The notes under the pieces: model-generated | What the model was told of the DNA's origin: nothing | The model's input: only the letters and a program-made list of their open reading frames with translations | Databases searched by the model: none | DNA from: Gracilibacillus salinarum | Lineage (GTDB): Bacteria > Bacillota > Bacilli > Bacillales > Amphibacillaceae | Direction: 5' to 3' | DNA: 64,000 bases | NCBI RefSeq assembly: GCF_022919575.1 | Contig: NZ_CP095071.1 | Coordinates: 310,001 to 374,000 of the forward strand | Position numbers and translations under genes: made by a program | Shown here: in pieces, positions 10,315 to 19,499 of the stretch | How positions within the stretch are numbered: position 1 is the stretch's first letter | How the letters are laid out: every line of letters begins with the position of its first letter

Positions 10315-10343
10315 TTACATATGTACCAACAACATGCTAAAAT
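10315..10343 (+). promoter_or_regulatory. Extended -10 sigma-A promoter of pnp
   Basis: TTACAT and TAAAAT are 17 bp apart, with a TGC directly ahead of the -10 box. Start would be near 10350, about 40 nt before the pnp ATG. Confidence 0.55.
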
Positions 10344-10389
10344 AGCAATTAGTGGCTATAAGCATAGTTGTTTTGAGAGGAGTTCTATA

Positions 10390-12516
10390 ATGGCAGAGGA
10401 AAAGAAAGTATTTTCAACTGAAATTGCCGGCCAACCATTCCGTGTGGAAATTGGAGAATTGGCGAAACAGGCAAATGGTGCATGTATGGTGCACTATGGT
10501 GATACAGCAGTTTTGGCAACAGCAACTGCATCTAAGGAACCAAAGGACTTACCTTTTTTCCCGTTAACCGTTAACTATGAAGAACGTTTATATGCGGTAG
10601 GTAAAATTCCTGGTGGTTTTATTAAGCGTGAAGGTCGACCTAGCGAAAAGGCTGTCTTGACTTCCCGTTTGATTGACCGTCCGATTCGTCCTTTATTTCC
10701 AGATGGATTCCGAAATGAAGTACAAGTTATCAGCACAGTGATGAGTGTGGATCAGAATTTACCGACAGAAATTGCGGCAATGATCGGTTCTTCCATCGCG
10801 TTAAGTGTTTCTGATATTCCGTTCGGTGGTCCTATTGCGGGCGTTGTTGTAGGCCGAGTAGATGGCCAGTTTATTATTAACCCGACACTTGAAGAACGTG
10901 AAAAAAGCGATATCGACTTAACAGTAGCGGGTACGAAAGATGCGATTAATATGGTGGAAGCTGGTGCTAATGAAGTGCCGGAAGAAATCATGTTAGAAGC
11001 AATTATGTTTGGTCATGAAGAAATTAAACGTTTGATTGCTTTTCAAGAAGAAATTATTGCAGCATTACAAGTTGAGAAGATGGAAATTAAATTGTTTGAT
11101 CTTGATGCAGCAATTGTGGAGGAAGTAGAAGCAAAAGCGAAGCAACGTCTTGTCGAAGCAATCCAGGTACAGGAAAAACATGCTCGTGAAGAAGCAATTG
11201 ATGCTGTGAAAACTGACATTAAAGCAGAATATGAAGAACAAGAAGACAATGGTGCAGAGGATAAACTGAAACAGGTGTCTGCTGTACTTGATAAAATCGT
11301 CAAAGAAGAAGTGCGTCGATTGATCACAAAAGAAAAGGTTCGTCCTGATGGGAGAAAGATTGACGAAATCCGACCGCTTTCTTCAAGAATCAGTGTGTTA
11401 CCTCGTACTCACGGATCCGGCTTGTTCACTCGTGGCCAAACGCAAGCATTAAGCATTTGTACACTAGGTGCACTGGGTGATGTGCAAATTCTAGACGGAT
11501 TAGATGCAGAAGAGTCCAAACGATTTATGCATCATTATAATTTCCCATCCTTTAGTGTTGGTGAAACTGGCCCGATTCGTGGTCCTGGTCGTCGTGAAAT
11601 TGGACACGGTGCATTAGGGGAACGAGCATTGGAAAAAGTCGTTCCTGACGAAAAAGAATTCCCATACACTATTCGTCTTGTTTCAGAAGTATTAGAATCT
11701 AATGGTTCTACATCGCAAGCAAGTATCTGTGCAAGTACATTAGCAATGATGGATGCCGGTGTGCCAATTAAAGCACCTGTAGCAGGTATTGCGATGGGAC
11801 TTGTCAAATCTGGTGAGGACTACACGATTTTAAGTGATATCCAGGGGATGGAAGATTTCCTAGGCGATATGGACTTTAAAGTAGCAGGTACAGAACAGGG
11901 TGTTACTGCTCTGCAGATGGATATTAAAATTGATGGTTTATCTCGTGAAATTTTAGAAGAAGCTCTTACACAAGCGAAAAAAGGTCGTAAGCATATTCTT
12001 TCTCACATGTTAGAAACGATTAACGAACCAAAAGAGCAACTTTCTGATTATGCACCAAAAATTCTTACGATGGAAATTAATCCTGATAAAATCCGTGATG
12101 TCATCGGACCAAGCGGTAAACAGATTAACAAGATCATTGAAGAAACAGGTGTCAAAATCGATATTGAACAAGATGGACATGTATTTATTTCCTCTACAGA
12201 TATGACGATGAACAACAAAGCAAAACAGTTAATAGAAGATATCGTACGAGAAGTAGAAGTTGGCCAGATGTACTTAGGTACTGTAAAACGTGTCGAGAAG
12301 TTCGGGGCTTTTGTTGAATTGTTTAAAGGAAAAGAAGGTCTTGTGCACATTTCTGAATTGGCAGAAGAACGCATTGGCAAAGTCGAAGATGTTGTGAAGA
12401 TCGGTGACCAGATAATGGTGAAAGTAAAAGAAATCGATCGTCAAGGCCGTGTAAATCTATCCAGAAAAGCAGTTCTTATTGACGAAAAAGAAAAAGAACA
12501 AAAACAAAACGATTAA
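10390..12516 (+). CDS. pnp: Polyribonucleotide nucleotidyltransferase (PNPase)
   Basis: PNPase degrades RNA 3' to 5' by phosphorolysis and is part of the mRNA turnover machinery with RNase Y, also encoded in this window. The 708-residue protein has two RNase PH domains (the first near residues 10-220, the second near 310-520 with the [12 protein letters not shown] segment), then a KH domain with [11 protein letters not shown] and a C-terminal S1 domain. The ATG at 10390 has GAGAGGAG upstream; the frame is open 69 nt further but without a comparable site. Confidence 0.97.
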   Translation: MAEEKKVFSTEIAGQPFRVEIGELAKQANGACMVHYGDTAVLATATASKEPKDLPFFPLTVNYEERLYAVGKIPGGFIKREGRPSEKAVLTSRLIDRPIRPLFPDGFRNEVQVISTVMSVDQNLPTEIAAMIGSSIALSVSDIPFGGPIAGVVVGRVDGQFIINPTLEEREKSDIDLTVAGTKDAINMVEAGANEVPEEIMLEAIMFGHEEIKRLIAFQEEIIAALQVEKMEIKLFDLDAAIVEEVEAKAKQRLVEAIQVQEKHAREEAIDAVKTDIKAEYEEQEDNGAEDKLKQVSAVLDKIVKEEVRRLITKEKVRPDGRKIDEIRPLSSRISVLPRTHGSGLFTRGQTQALSICTLGALGDVQILDGLDAEESKRFMHHYNFPSFSVGETGPIRGPGRREIGHGALGERALEKVVPDEKEFPYTIRLVSEVLESNGSTSQASICASTLAMMDAGVPIKAPVAGIAMGLVKSGEDYTILSDIQGMEDFLGDMDFKVAGTEQGVTALQMDIKIDGLSREILEEALTQAKKGRKHILSHMLETINEPKEQLSDYAPKILTMEINPDKIRDVIGPSGKQINKIIEETGVKIDIEQDGHVFISSTDMTMNNKAKQLIEDIVREVEVGQMYLGTVKRVEKFGAFVELFKGKEGLVHISELAEERIGKVEDVVKIGDQIMVKVKEIDRQGRVNLSRKAVLIDEKEKEQKQND

Positions 12517-12520
12517 ACAA

Positions 12521-12552
12521 AAAAGAAGCTGGCTAACCAGTTTCTTTTTTTT
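12521..12552 (+). terminator. pnp terminator
   Basis: An AAGAAGCTGG stem pairs with CCAGTTTCTT around a CTAA loop and is followed by eight T residues. It is a strong intrinsic terminator. Confidence 0.9.
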
Positions 12553-12559
12553 ACACGTT

Positions 12560-12790
12560 GAGAATGGACGAAGTATTAGTATGGTTGGTTATCATGTAGA
12601 GTATGTCTGCGTTACGTGGGGTACCACTTCGCATACTGCGGTCTGCTAACTTTGTGAAGAAAAGGCACTTCACAAAGTCGATCTTCAGCTCGTACTGTAC
12701 TGCGGGAGTCTACGTGATTGGCCTACGCTATTTATATGATCACATTGTCATACCATTTGTACTTAACATAATCTGTATTATGTTAACTAA
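12560..12790 (+). repeat. Fold-back element copy A (degenerate)
   Basis: The 343-bp gap between pnp and mlpA is filled by a diverged copy of the fold-back repeat described at 14437-15036. It keeps the TCTGCGTT start, the GATCTTCAGCTCG and CGGGAGTCT blocks, the CCTACGCT block and a terminal ATTATGTTAACTA. An internal hairpin (12649-12659 with 12668-12678, 11 bp) has a different sequence from the hairpin at the same place in copy B. An open frame across it (12603-12809) has no ribosome binding site and is not called. Confidence 0.7.
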
Positions 12791-12859
12791 AAAGTATATA
12801 TATGCTTGAAATGGTAATAAAGGAACTATAGAAACACTAATGATATAGGAGGATTTCAT

Positions 12860-14083
12860 TTGTTACATAGAAAGGAATGCAAGAATGGTTTGCGGATCGT
12901 ATTGGAGCAAATTACAACAGTTCGGTCTATTACGATCGGTATATGGGTGAAAACAGGTTCACGTAACGAAACGGAAAGGTTGAATGGCATATCTCATTTT
13001 ATTGAGCATATGTTGTTTAAAGGAACGAAAAATCGTACTCCACAGGAAATTGCTGAGGCGTTTGACGGAATAGGTGGAGAAATCAATGCATTCACGTCCA
13101 AAGAATATACATGTTATTATGCCAAAGTACTTGATACCCATCAAAATATGGCAATCGAGATTCTAGCAGACATGATTCTTCATTCGAATTTGGATTCAAT
13201 CGAAATGGATAGGGAAAAGAAAGTGATCTTAGAAGAAATCAATATGACAGAAGATACACCAGACGACATCATCCATGACAAACTACACGAAATGATTTAT
13301 CAAGATCATATGCTTGCTAAACCGATTCTCGGTTCGAAAGCAACAGTGGAGCAATTAACCAAGCAGCAATTATCCTGTTATATGCAGGAGCACTACCGTC
13401 CAGAGAATATAGTCGTTTCGATTGCTGGTAACACGGACCAAGATTATATGAATACCGTAGAGGAATATTTGCAATTTGAAACAAATCCGTTGACCAGAAA
13501 TAAAGAGATGCTTATTTCGCCAGTTTTTCATACTGGTAATGCAAAGTTTCAAAAAGAGACGGAACAAGCACACCTTTGTATCGGCTTTAACGGAGTAGAT
13601 GTGACAGATAAGTCAATACATGCAATGATGATCGTCAACAACGTATTAGGCGGTAGTATGAGTTCCAGATTGTTCCAGGAAATCCGTGAAAAAGATGGAA
13701 TGGCGTACTCAATTTTTTCCTATCACAGTGCTTTTATCGACAGTGGTCTGTTAACGATTTATGCAGGAACATCTAAACATCAGTTGCAACAAGTGCAGGA
13801 TAAAATTTTTTCTGTAACAGATCAGCTTAGAACTAATGGCCTGACCGAAAAGGAATGGGAAATCAGTAAGGAACAGCTGAAAGGTTTATATATGCTAAGT
13901 TTAGAAAGTACAAATAGTAAAATGAGCAGAAATGCAAGAAATGAGTTGTTGTTAGAGGATCATCCGTCCTTAGAACAAGTGATGAAGCAAATAGATCGTA
14001 TACAGTTAGAAGACGTAGAGGCAATTCTTAACGGTTTGCAAGCTGATCAATCGGCTATCGCAGTTATTTCTCCTGATTTCTAG
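12860..14083 (+). CDS. mlpA: M16 family zinc processing peptidase MlpA (YmxG)
   Basis: This 407-residue M16 (pitrilysin/mitochondrial processing peptidase-like) metalloprotease has the inverted zinc motif HFIEH near residues 48-52, with the downstream glutamate in a KKVILEEINM helix, and an inactive C-terminal half. The B. subtilis homologue MlpA has been linked to control of degradative enzyme production. The TTG start at 12860 has AGGAGG upstream. ymxH follows after 16 nt. A polysaccharide deacetylase (ylxY) that precedes mlpA in B. subtilis is absent here. Confidence 0.9.
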   Translation: MLHRKECKNGLRIVLEQITTVRSITIGIWVKTGSRNETERLNGISHFIEHMLFKGTKNRTPQEIAEAFDGIGGEINAFTSKEYTCYYAKVLDTHQNMAIEILADMILHSNLDSIEMDREKKVILEEINMTEDTPDDIIHDKLHEMIYQDHMLAKPILGSKATVEQLTKQQLSCYMQEHYRPENIVVSIAGNTDQDYMNTVEEYLQFETNPLTRNKEMLISPVFHTGNAKFQKETEQAHLCIGFNGVDVTDKSIHAMMIVNNVLGGSMSSRLFQEIREKDGMAYSIFSYHSAFIDSGLLTIYAGTSKHQLQQVQDKIFSVTDQLRTNGLTEKEWEISKEQLKGLYMLSLESTNSKMSRNARNELLLEDHPSLEQVMKQIDRIQLEDVEAILNGLQADQSAIAVISPDF

Positions 14084-14099
14084 ATTGGAGGTAAAGTAG

Positions 14100-14339
14100 A
14101 TGCGTTTTAATGATTTGGGCAGTAAGGAATTAATTGATCTAACTACAGGTTCAAGATTAGGAGTATTAGGTCAGACAGATTTAGAGATAGATGAAAAAAC
14201 AGGCCAAATACTATCTTTCACCATTCCGCAGTACAGTATGTTTGGTTTAAGAAAATCTGAATCGTATTCCCGAATTAAATGGAAACAAATCAAAAAAGTC
14301 GGGGATGATATGATCATCGTTCAAACAGATGAAGTGTAA
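14100..14339 (+). CDS. ymxH: YlmC/YmxH family sporulation protein
   Basis: This 79-residue PRC-barrel-like protein is of the YlmC/YmxH family, recognisable by the LGSKELIDLTTGSRLGVLG start and DLEIDEKTGQI segment. The family is restricted mostly to endospore formers; its mechanism is unknown. The ATG follows TGGAGG. It is probably co-transcribed with mlpA and is followed by a strong terminator. Confidence 0.85.
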   Translation: MRFNDLGSKELIDLTTGSRLGVLGQTDLEIDEKTGQILSFTIPQYSMFGLRKSESYSRIKWKQIKKVGDDMIIVQTDEV

Positions 14340-14340
14340 A

Positions 14341-14368
14341 ACGAAGCCATCACAGCTTCGTTTTTTTA
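14341..14368 (+). terminator. mlpA-ymxH terminator
   Basis: The stem ACGAAGC (14341-14347) pairs with GCTTCGT (14355-14361) and is followed by seven T residues. Confidence 0.9.
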
Positions 14369-14432
14369 TTAAGCAAAGAAGGTATATAAGTACAGTCGTA
14401 GAAGTAATCATGCTGAATAGGAAGATGGAAGA
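14366..14432 (+). repeat. Outer flank repeat, left of element B
   Basis: About 65 bp containing GTATATAAGTACAG and GTAGAAGTAATCATGCTGAA lie between the ymxH terminator and the left terminal inverted repeat of element B. Similar sequence, in the same orientation, recurs at about 15094-15150, 25284-25337, 26028-26085 and 40613-40672, so it is a second repeat that brackets the fold-back elements. Confidence 0.7.
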
Positions 14433-14436
14433 TAGG

Positions 14437-15036
14437 TTCCTATAATATGGATTATGTTAACTAAGGCTATATGGCAAAACGGTCATTTTGAAATATTTTA
14501 TCTGCGTTGCAAAGCTCCGGAAATAGGCTCCGCGTCCTGTGGGCACGGCTTCAGCTAACTTAGGAAAGAAAATTCTTTTCTTTCCTAAGTGGATCTTCAG
14601 CTCGCGCTGATTCCACGGGAGTCTCCGCCTATTTCCTACGCTTTAGGGAAGTGCTACATCATATGGAACAGCTAAAAGCAGTGGATCTAGGCATTATGTT
14701 ATTCATTCCATCCCTGTTATGTTTACATTGATCAATATGCTACCTCTTACAAAAGTTGTAGAGTCCATATCCTAGCGTAGGCCAACCACGGAGACTCCCG
14801 CGGGATTATGCAGGCGCTGAAGATCCACAACGTCTGCACCTGTGTCTTCTAGTAACGCTTCGAAGTAGGCTTCCTCGGTGCAAGGCAGCAAAGAAGTATT
14901 TCGAGTAGTAGCTTAGCTTCAGCCGTGCCCCGCAGGACGCGGAGTGGTTGGACGGAGCGGTATCCCAGCACATGAATCCTTTCAAAATTACTACTAAGCA
15001 TAAAGCGGCTAGTTAACATAATCCATATTATAGGAA
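14437..15036 (+). repeat. Fold-back / MITE-like element copy B (full length, 600 bp)
   Basis: The element is bounded by perfect 27-bp terminal inverted repeats (14437-14463 and 15010-15036, starting TTCCTATAATATGGATTATG). Inside are sub-terminal inverted blocks: CGCGTCCTGTGGGCACGGCT near 14530 against its inverse near 14920, and GTGGATCTTCAGC near 14590 against GCTGAAGATCCAC near 14815. A perfect 15-bp hairpin lies at 14558-14590. No coding frame is credible. The structure fits a non-autonomous miniature transposon or a mobile fold-back repeat; no transposase is visible in the window. Confidence 0.8.
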
Positions 15037-15059
15037 GTTGTTTATTAATGAAGTCAACT

Positions 15060-15150
15060 AGGACCGGGTGGTTTATGGCCGGTTTTTCTTATGTAAGCAA
15101 AGAAAGTATATAAGTACAGTTATAGTAGTAATCAGGCTGAAAAGGAAGCT
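15060..15150 (+). repeat. Hairpin plus outer flank repeat, right of element B
   Basis: After element B comes a short ACCGG/CCGGT hairpin followed by TTTTTCTT (15063-15090), then a copy of the outer flank repeat with GTATATAAGTACAG and GTAGTAATCAGGCTGAA. A similar hairpin and flank follow element D, and a weaker hairpin follows element C. The rest of the gap to dpaA (15151-15310) has no recognisable feature until the sporulation promoter. Confidence 0.65.
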
Positions 15151-15310
15151 TTAAATAAACTTCAGTTAAAAACAGTAAGCGAAAACCTGGTTTTGGATAG
15201 AAGATAGCCTTCTTATCGAGTGGCGTGATGAAAGCCAGTTGGAAGTGAATGAATAACATGTAACTGTAAGATCGTAATTTCTCTTCAAAACCTGTGATAT
15301 ATGCCCCTTC

Positions 15311-15337
15311 ACTTCTGTACCGTGTTTACATATGATA
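15311..15337 (+). promoter_or_regulatory. Sigma-K type promoter of dpaAB
   Basis: An AC dinucleotide lies 16 bp upstream of CATATGATA (15329-15337), which matches the mother-cell sigma-K consensus (AC, about 16 bp, CATAnnnTA). spoVF of B. subtilis is known to be under sigma-K, so position and sequence agree. Confidence 0.6.
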
Positions 15338-15378
15338 AGTTAGGATTGGAATTGTATAGATAATGGTGAGGTGACAAC

Positions 15379-16257
15379 ATGCAAAAGAAAAAAAACATTG
15401 CAATTATTGGGGGCGATGCGCGCTATTTGCCTTTAATTCATGCGCTTAATAAGATAGATGAATTTAGAATTCAGATACTAGGTTTTGATCAGGTGGAGCA
15501 AAGTTATACGGGTGTCATGCAATCGACAATAGATAATCTAGTAACATCACAATTAGATGGTATTATATTACCGATAACCGGTATCGATGAAAATGGCTTT
15601 GTAGAAACAATGTTTTCTGGTGAGAAGATTCAATTGACGGAAGAATGGTTTAAATCATTACCATCCCACTGTAAAATATTCACCGGAATCACCACTTCGA
15701 AACTCGATAGCTATATTAATAACTATAACCTTTCCCTTGAAACACTAATGGATAGAGATGACGTCGCGATCTACAACTCGATTCCCACAGCAGAAGGAGC
15801 GATTATGCTCGCTATTAAACATACTGATTTCACAATTCATCATGCCGATGTATTTGTCTTTGGATTTGGTCGAGTAGGTCAGACTACTGCAAGCAGTTTT
15901 GCAGGACTTGGAGCGAATGTGTCCGTTATATCTAAAGATGAATCAGAACTGGCAAGGATTTACGAAAAAGGATGGCAACCATATCACTTGGAGCAAGTAG
16001 AGGATCATATGGATGATTGTCAGATATTAATCAATACTATTCCAGCAAAAATCGTCGATAAGAAATTGTTGGAGAAAATGAACAATCAAGCAATTATCAT
16101 TGATTTGGCTTCTAAACCAGGAGGTATTGATTTTGATTTTGCCAAAACTAGGGGAATTGATGCTATCCATGCACTAGGCTTACCAGGAATGGTAGCTCCG
16201 AAAACCGCTGGTGAAATACTCGCTAATACCATCGCTAAATTACTATTTGCTTCCTGA
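15379..16257 (+). CDS. dpaA: Dipicolinate synthase subunit A
   Basis: DpaA (SpoVFA) with DpaB makes dipicolinic acid from dihydroxytetrahydrodipicolinate in the mother cell; dipicolinate is loaded into the spore core as its calcium salt. The 292-residue product has an N-terminal GGDARYL segment and a Rossmann fold with the GFGRVGQTTA nucleotide-binding loop near residues 155-165. GTGAGGTG precedes the ATG at 15379. Precursor supply comes from the asd-dapG-dapA genes immediately downstream. Confidence 0.95.
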   Translation: MQKKKNIAIIGGDARYLPLIHALNKIDEFRIQILGFDQVEQSYTGVMQSTIDNLVTSQLDGIILPITGIDENGFVETMFSGEKIQLTEEWFKSLPSHCKIFTGITTSKLDSYINNYNLSLETLMDRDDVAIYNSIPTAEGAIMLAIKHTDFTIHHADVFVFGFGRVGQTTASSFAGLGANVSVISKDESELARIYEKGWQPYHLEQVEDHMDDCQILINTIPAKIVDKKLLEKMNNQAIIIDLASKPGGIDFDFAKTRGIDAIHALGLPGMVAPKTAGEILANTIAKLLFAS

Positions 16258-16359
16258 CAGTAACACCTAAACCTTCTGGGCATATACTGGGCATATATCG
16301 TAAGCCCATGTTTTTGCTGATGATTTTAGTATATTTAAATCAGTATAGGAGGTATTCAG

Positions 16360-16953
16360 GTGGATTTAAAAGGGAAAAAAATTGGTTTTGGTTTAACAGG
16401 ATCTCATTGTACTTATGCAGCCGTCTTTCCACAAATGGAAAAATTAATCGAATTAGGGGCGGAAATTGTACCAGTAGTTTCGAATACATTTAAAGAAACG
16501 GATAGTAAATTCGGTAAAGCGGCAGATCATATGGATCGGATTCGTGAAATTACAGGTAGAGAACCAATTGCTACCATAGTTGATGCAGAGCCGCTAGGAC
16601 CGATAGAACCTCTCGATTTGATGGTATTAGCTCCATTAACAGGTAATTCCATGAGCAGATTAGCAAACGCTATAACAGATGGTGCCGTTCTGATGGCAAC
16701 CAAAGCAACTATCAGAAATGGCAATCCTGTTGTGATCGGTGTATCAACGAATGATGCTCTTGGACTGAATGGCGTCAACTTAATGAGATTGATGGCTACT
16801 AAGCTTATGTATTTTGTTCCTTTCGGTCAGGATGATCCCGTTAAGAAGCCAAATTCTATGGTGTCGGATATGACATTAATACCGGAGACAGTAAAAGAAG
16901 CCTTGGAATTCAAGCAGTTGCAGCCAGTAATTATTGAGCGAAACAAAAAGTAA
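16360..16953 (+). CDS. dpaB: Dipicolinate synthase subunit B
   Basis: DpaB (SpoVFB) is the flavoprotein-like subunit of dipicolinate synthase. The 197-residue protein has the flavin-decarboxylase-like fold with GFGLTGSHCTYA at the N-terminus, LAPLTGNSMSRLANAITD in the middle and NPVVIGVSTNDALG later. The start is GTG at 16360 with AGGAGG about 8 nt upstream. The 102-bp gap after dpaA contains only a weak hairpin. Confidence 0.95.
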   Translation: MDLKGKKIGFGLTGSHCTYAAVFPQMEKLIELGAEIVPVVSNTFKETDSKFGKAADHMDRIREITGREPIATIVDAEPLGPIEPLDLMVLAPLTGNSMSRLANAITDGAVLMATKATIRNGNPVVIGVSTNDALGLNGVNLMRLMATKLMYFVPFGQDDPVKKPNSMVSDMTLIPETVKEALEFKQLQPVIIERNKK

Positions 16954-16986
16954 TATAGTGAAATAATTAAAGAAAAACGCAATATA

Positions 16987-16995
16987 TGTTATGAT
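16987..16995 (+). promoter_or_regulatory. Extended -10 promoter before asd
   Basis: TGT followed by TATGAT forms an extended -10 element 50 bp before the asd ATG; the -35 region is poor. This could give vegetative transcription of asd-dapG separately from the sporulation-controlled dpaAB. Confidence 0.4.
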
Positions 16996-17044
16996 TAACT
17001 AGTCAATCAAATAAACAGTAACGCAATGGAAGGGGACTAATAAC

Positions 17045-18097
17045 ATGACAACAGAACAACAATATAATGTAGCGGTGGTTGGAGCTACCGGTGCAGTAGG
17101 TGTAAAAATGTTAGAAACATTGGAGCAAAAGAACTTTCCTATTAAAGAATTACTTTTATTATCCTCCAAACGTTCTGCTGGAAAACAGGTAGAATATAAA
17201 GGGAATACGTATACAGTGCAGGAAGCAACACCTGAAAGCTTTGAAGGTGTAGATATTGCACTATTTTCTGCTGGGGGATCCGTATCTAAGAAACTAGCAC
17301 CGGAAGCGGTAAAACGTGGAGCAGTAGTAGTAGATAATACGAGTGCTTACCGTATGGATCCTGAAGTACCATTAGTAGTACCGGAAGTCAACGAAGGTGA
17401 TATCCAACAGCATAATGGAATTATTGCCAATCCGAATTGTTCAACAATCCAGATGGTGGCAGCATTAAAACCAGTTCAAGAACAATTTGGTTTATCCAGA
17501 GTGATTGTTTCCACTTATCAGGCTGTATCTGGTGCTGGGAACGAAGCAGTTGATGAACTTCGTAATCAGGCAAAATCTTTCTTAGAGGGCGAAGAAATGC
17601 AAGCGGATCTGTTACCAGTATCTGGTGAAAAGAAACATTATCCGATTGCGTTTAACGCTTTACCACAGATTGATGTTTTTCAAGAGAACGGCTATACTTT
17701 CGAAGAAATGAAAATGATCAATGAAACGAAAAAGATCATGCATGATGACGGCATTCAAGTGGCTGCTACCTGTGTACGTTTACCATTTTTTACTTCACAT
17801 GCAGAAAGTGTCTATGTAGAAGTGAACAATGAAGGTGTGACAGCAGAACAATTAAAAGAAGCAATTAAGAATGCAGATGGCATCGTACTAGAAGATGATC
17901 CGGAAAATCAAGTTTATCCTACGCCATTGGAGGCAGCAGGTAAAAGTGATGTATTTGTTGGCCGTATCCGTAAAGACTTAGATAATGAGAAAGGATTCCA
18001 TTTATGGGTTGTATCTGATAACTTATTAAAGGGTGCTGCCTGGAATTCTGTACAAATCGCTGAGTCTCTAATTAAAAATAACTGGCTAAGTAAGTAA
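17045..18097 (+). CDS. asd: Aspartate-semialdehyde dehydrogenase
   Basis: Asd reduces aspartyl phosphate to aspartate semialdehyde with NADPH, the branch point to lysine/DAP, threonine and methionine. The 350-residue protein has the N-terminal [11 protein letters not shown] nucleotide-binding loop, the catalytic cysteine in NPNCSTIQM (about residue 132) and a conserved histidine further on. The ATG at 17045 lies behind GGGGAC. It lies in the dpaAB-asd-dapG-dapA cluster that feeds both cell wall DAP and spore dipicolinate. Confidence 0.97.
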   Translation: MTTEQQYNVAVVGATGAVGVKMLETLEQKNFPIKELLLLSSKRSAGKQVEYKGNTYTVQEATPESFEGVDIALFSAGGSVSKKLAPEAVKRGAVVVDNTSAYRMDPEVPLVVPEVNEGDIQQHNGIIANPNCSTIQMVAALKPVQEQFGLSRVIVSTYQAVSGAGNEAVDELRNQAKSFLEGEEMQADLLPVSGEKKHYPIAFNALPQIDVFQENGYTFEEMKMINETKKIMHDDGIQVAATCVRLPFFTSHAESVYVEVNNEGVTAEQLKEAIKNADGIVLEDDPENQVYPTPLEAAGKSDVFVGRIRKDLDNEKGFHLWVVSDNLLKGAAWNSVQIAESLIKNNWLSK

Positions 18098-18110
18098 AAG
18101 AGGTGTAAAA

Positions 18111-19325
18111 ATGCGGGTATTGGTTCAAAAATTCGGTGGAACATCAGTAAAAGATAAAACAATGCGGGAACATGCCGTACATCATATTGAGGACGCATTA
18201 CGAGAAGGCTTTAAAGTCGTAGTTGTTGTGTCAGCAATGGGACGTTTTCCAGACCCATATGCGACTGATTCATTATTATCCTTAATTGATGGAAATGACA
18301 CTTCGTTAAGCAATAAAGAAAAGGATTTACTTTTGTCTTGTGGGGAGACCATCTCTGCCACGGTATTCTCGCATGAACTATTAAAACGAAACATTAATGC
18401 AGTAGGTATTACTGGTGGTGAAGCTGGAATCATCACGACAGACACTTTTACAAATGCCCAAATTAAAACGGTCGAATCCAATCATCTCTTTCAATTGTTG
18501 ACTGATCATCAGGTAGTTGTCGTAGCCGGTTTTCAGGGAAGAACAGAGAACCATGAAGTGACAACCATTGGCAGGGGAGGTAGTGATACCTCTGCCACTG
18601 CATTGGGGGCAGCACTTGATGCGGAGTATGTTGATATTTTTACCGATGTAAATGGGATTATGACAGCTGATCCGCGTGTAGTTACAAACGCAAAAAGATT
18701 AGATGCTATTTCCTATACAGAAATTTGCAACCTGGCATATCAAGGTGCTAAAGTAATTCATCCGCGTGCTGTCGAAATTGCGATGCAAGCGAATGTGCCA
18801 ATCCGGGTTCGTTCCACCATGCTTAGAGATAAAGGAACATTAATTACAAACCTGTCAGATTCCGAATATCCTGGTAGTGTACAGGATCGGCTTGTTACGG
18901 GTATTGCCTATGTTAATCATATTACGCAGATTAAGATAAAAGAATTAAAAGAACCACAACAAATTCATGTCAAAGTTTTTAAAGCAATGGCTGAAGCTGG
19001 TATATCGGTTGACTTTATCAATATTTCACCAAATGGTGTAATTTATACGATTTTTGAACGGGACGAAATACTTGCCAAAAAAGTTCTGGAGTCTCTCGGT
19101 TTACAGCCGGAGTTCAATAAAGACTGTGCCAAAGTATCTCTGGTAGGTGCAGGGATGTCAGGTGTACCTGGTGTCACGTCAAAAATTGTTCAAACGTTGA
19201 CAAATAAAGATATTCCAATTTTGCAATCAGCCGATAGTCATCGGACTATTTGGGTGCTCATCCAAAGTAAACATTTGGAAAACGCCTTAAATGCATTGCA
19301 TGTGGCATTTGATTTAGAAAATTAA
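18111..19325 (+). CDS. dapG: Aspartate kinase (DapG-type)
   Basis: This 404-residue aspartokinase catalyses the first step of the aspartate pathway. The kinase domain begins with VQKFGGTSV and contains TIGRGGSDTSA; two ACT domains follow from about residue 265. Its position after asd matches aspartokinase I (DapG) of B. subtilis, which is sensitive to diaminopimelate; that regulation is assumed from orthology. AGAGGTG precedes the ATG, and the gene begins 13 nt after asd. Confidence 0.95.
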   Translation: MRVLVQKFGGTSVKDKTMREHAVHHIEDALREGFKVVVVVSAMGRFPDPYATDSLLSLIDGNDTSLSNKEKDLLLSCGETISATVFSHELLKRNINAVGITGGEAGIITTDTFTNAQIKTVESNHLFQLLTDHQVVVVAGFQGRTENHEVTTIGRGGSDTSATALGAALDAEYVDIFTDVNGIMTADPRVVTNAKRLDAISYTEICNLAYQGAKVIHPRAVEIAMQANVPIRVRSTMLRDKGTLITNLSDSEYPGSVQDRLVTGIAYVNHITQIKIKELKEPQQIHVKVFKAMAEAGISVDFINISPNGVIYTIFERDEILAKKVLESLGLQPEFNKDCAKVSLVGAGMSGVPGVTSKIVQTLTNKDIPILQSADSHRTIWVLIQSKHLENALNALHVAFDLEN

Positions 19326-19338
19326 TTACGAAAATCTA

Positions 19339-19367
19339 TTGATGAATTCGTTAATTCATGGCATAAT
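19339..19367 (+). promoter_or_regulatory. Sigma-A promoter before dapA
   Basis: TTGATG and CATAAT with a 17-bp spacer lie in the 174-bp gap between dapG and dapA, giving a leader of about 125 nt. Confidence 0.45.
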
Positions 19368-19499
19368 TATCATCGCCATTTATATATAAAGAAGCCATTT
19401 AGTCCTAACATACAGCAAACGATACAGTAATATATCTGCTTTGAATCGTTAGTATTTGTAAAATTAGGTGAAGGAGATTGGAAAGGAGATGGTGACATT

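Noticed and set aside
12603..12809. Open frame of 68 codons between pnp and mlpA
   Set aside because: It lies wholly in fold-back element copy A, has no ribosome binding site and its sequence is explained by the repeat.
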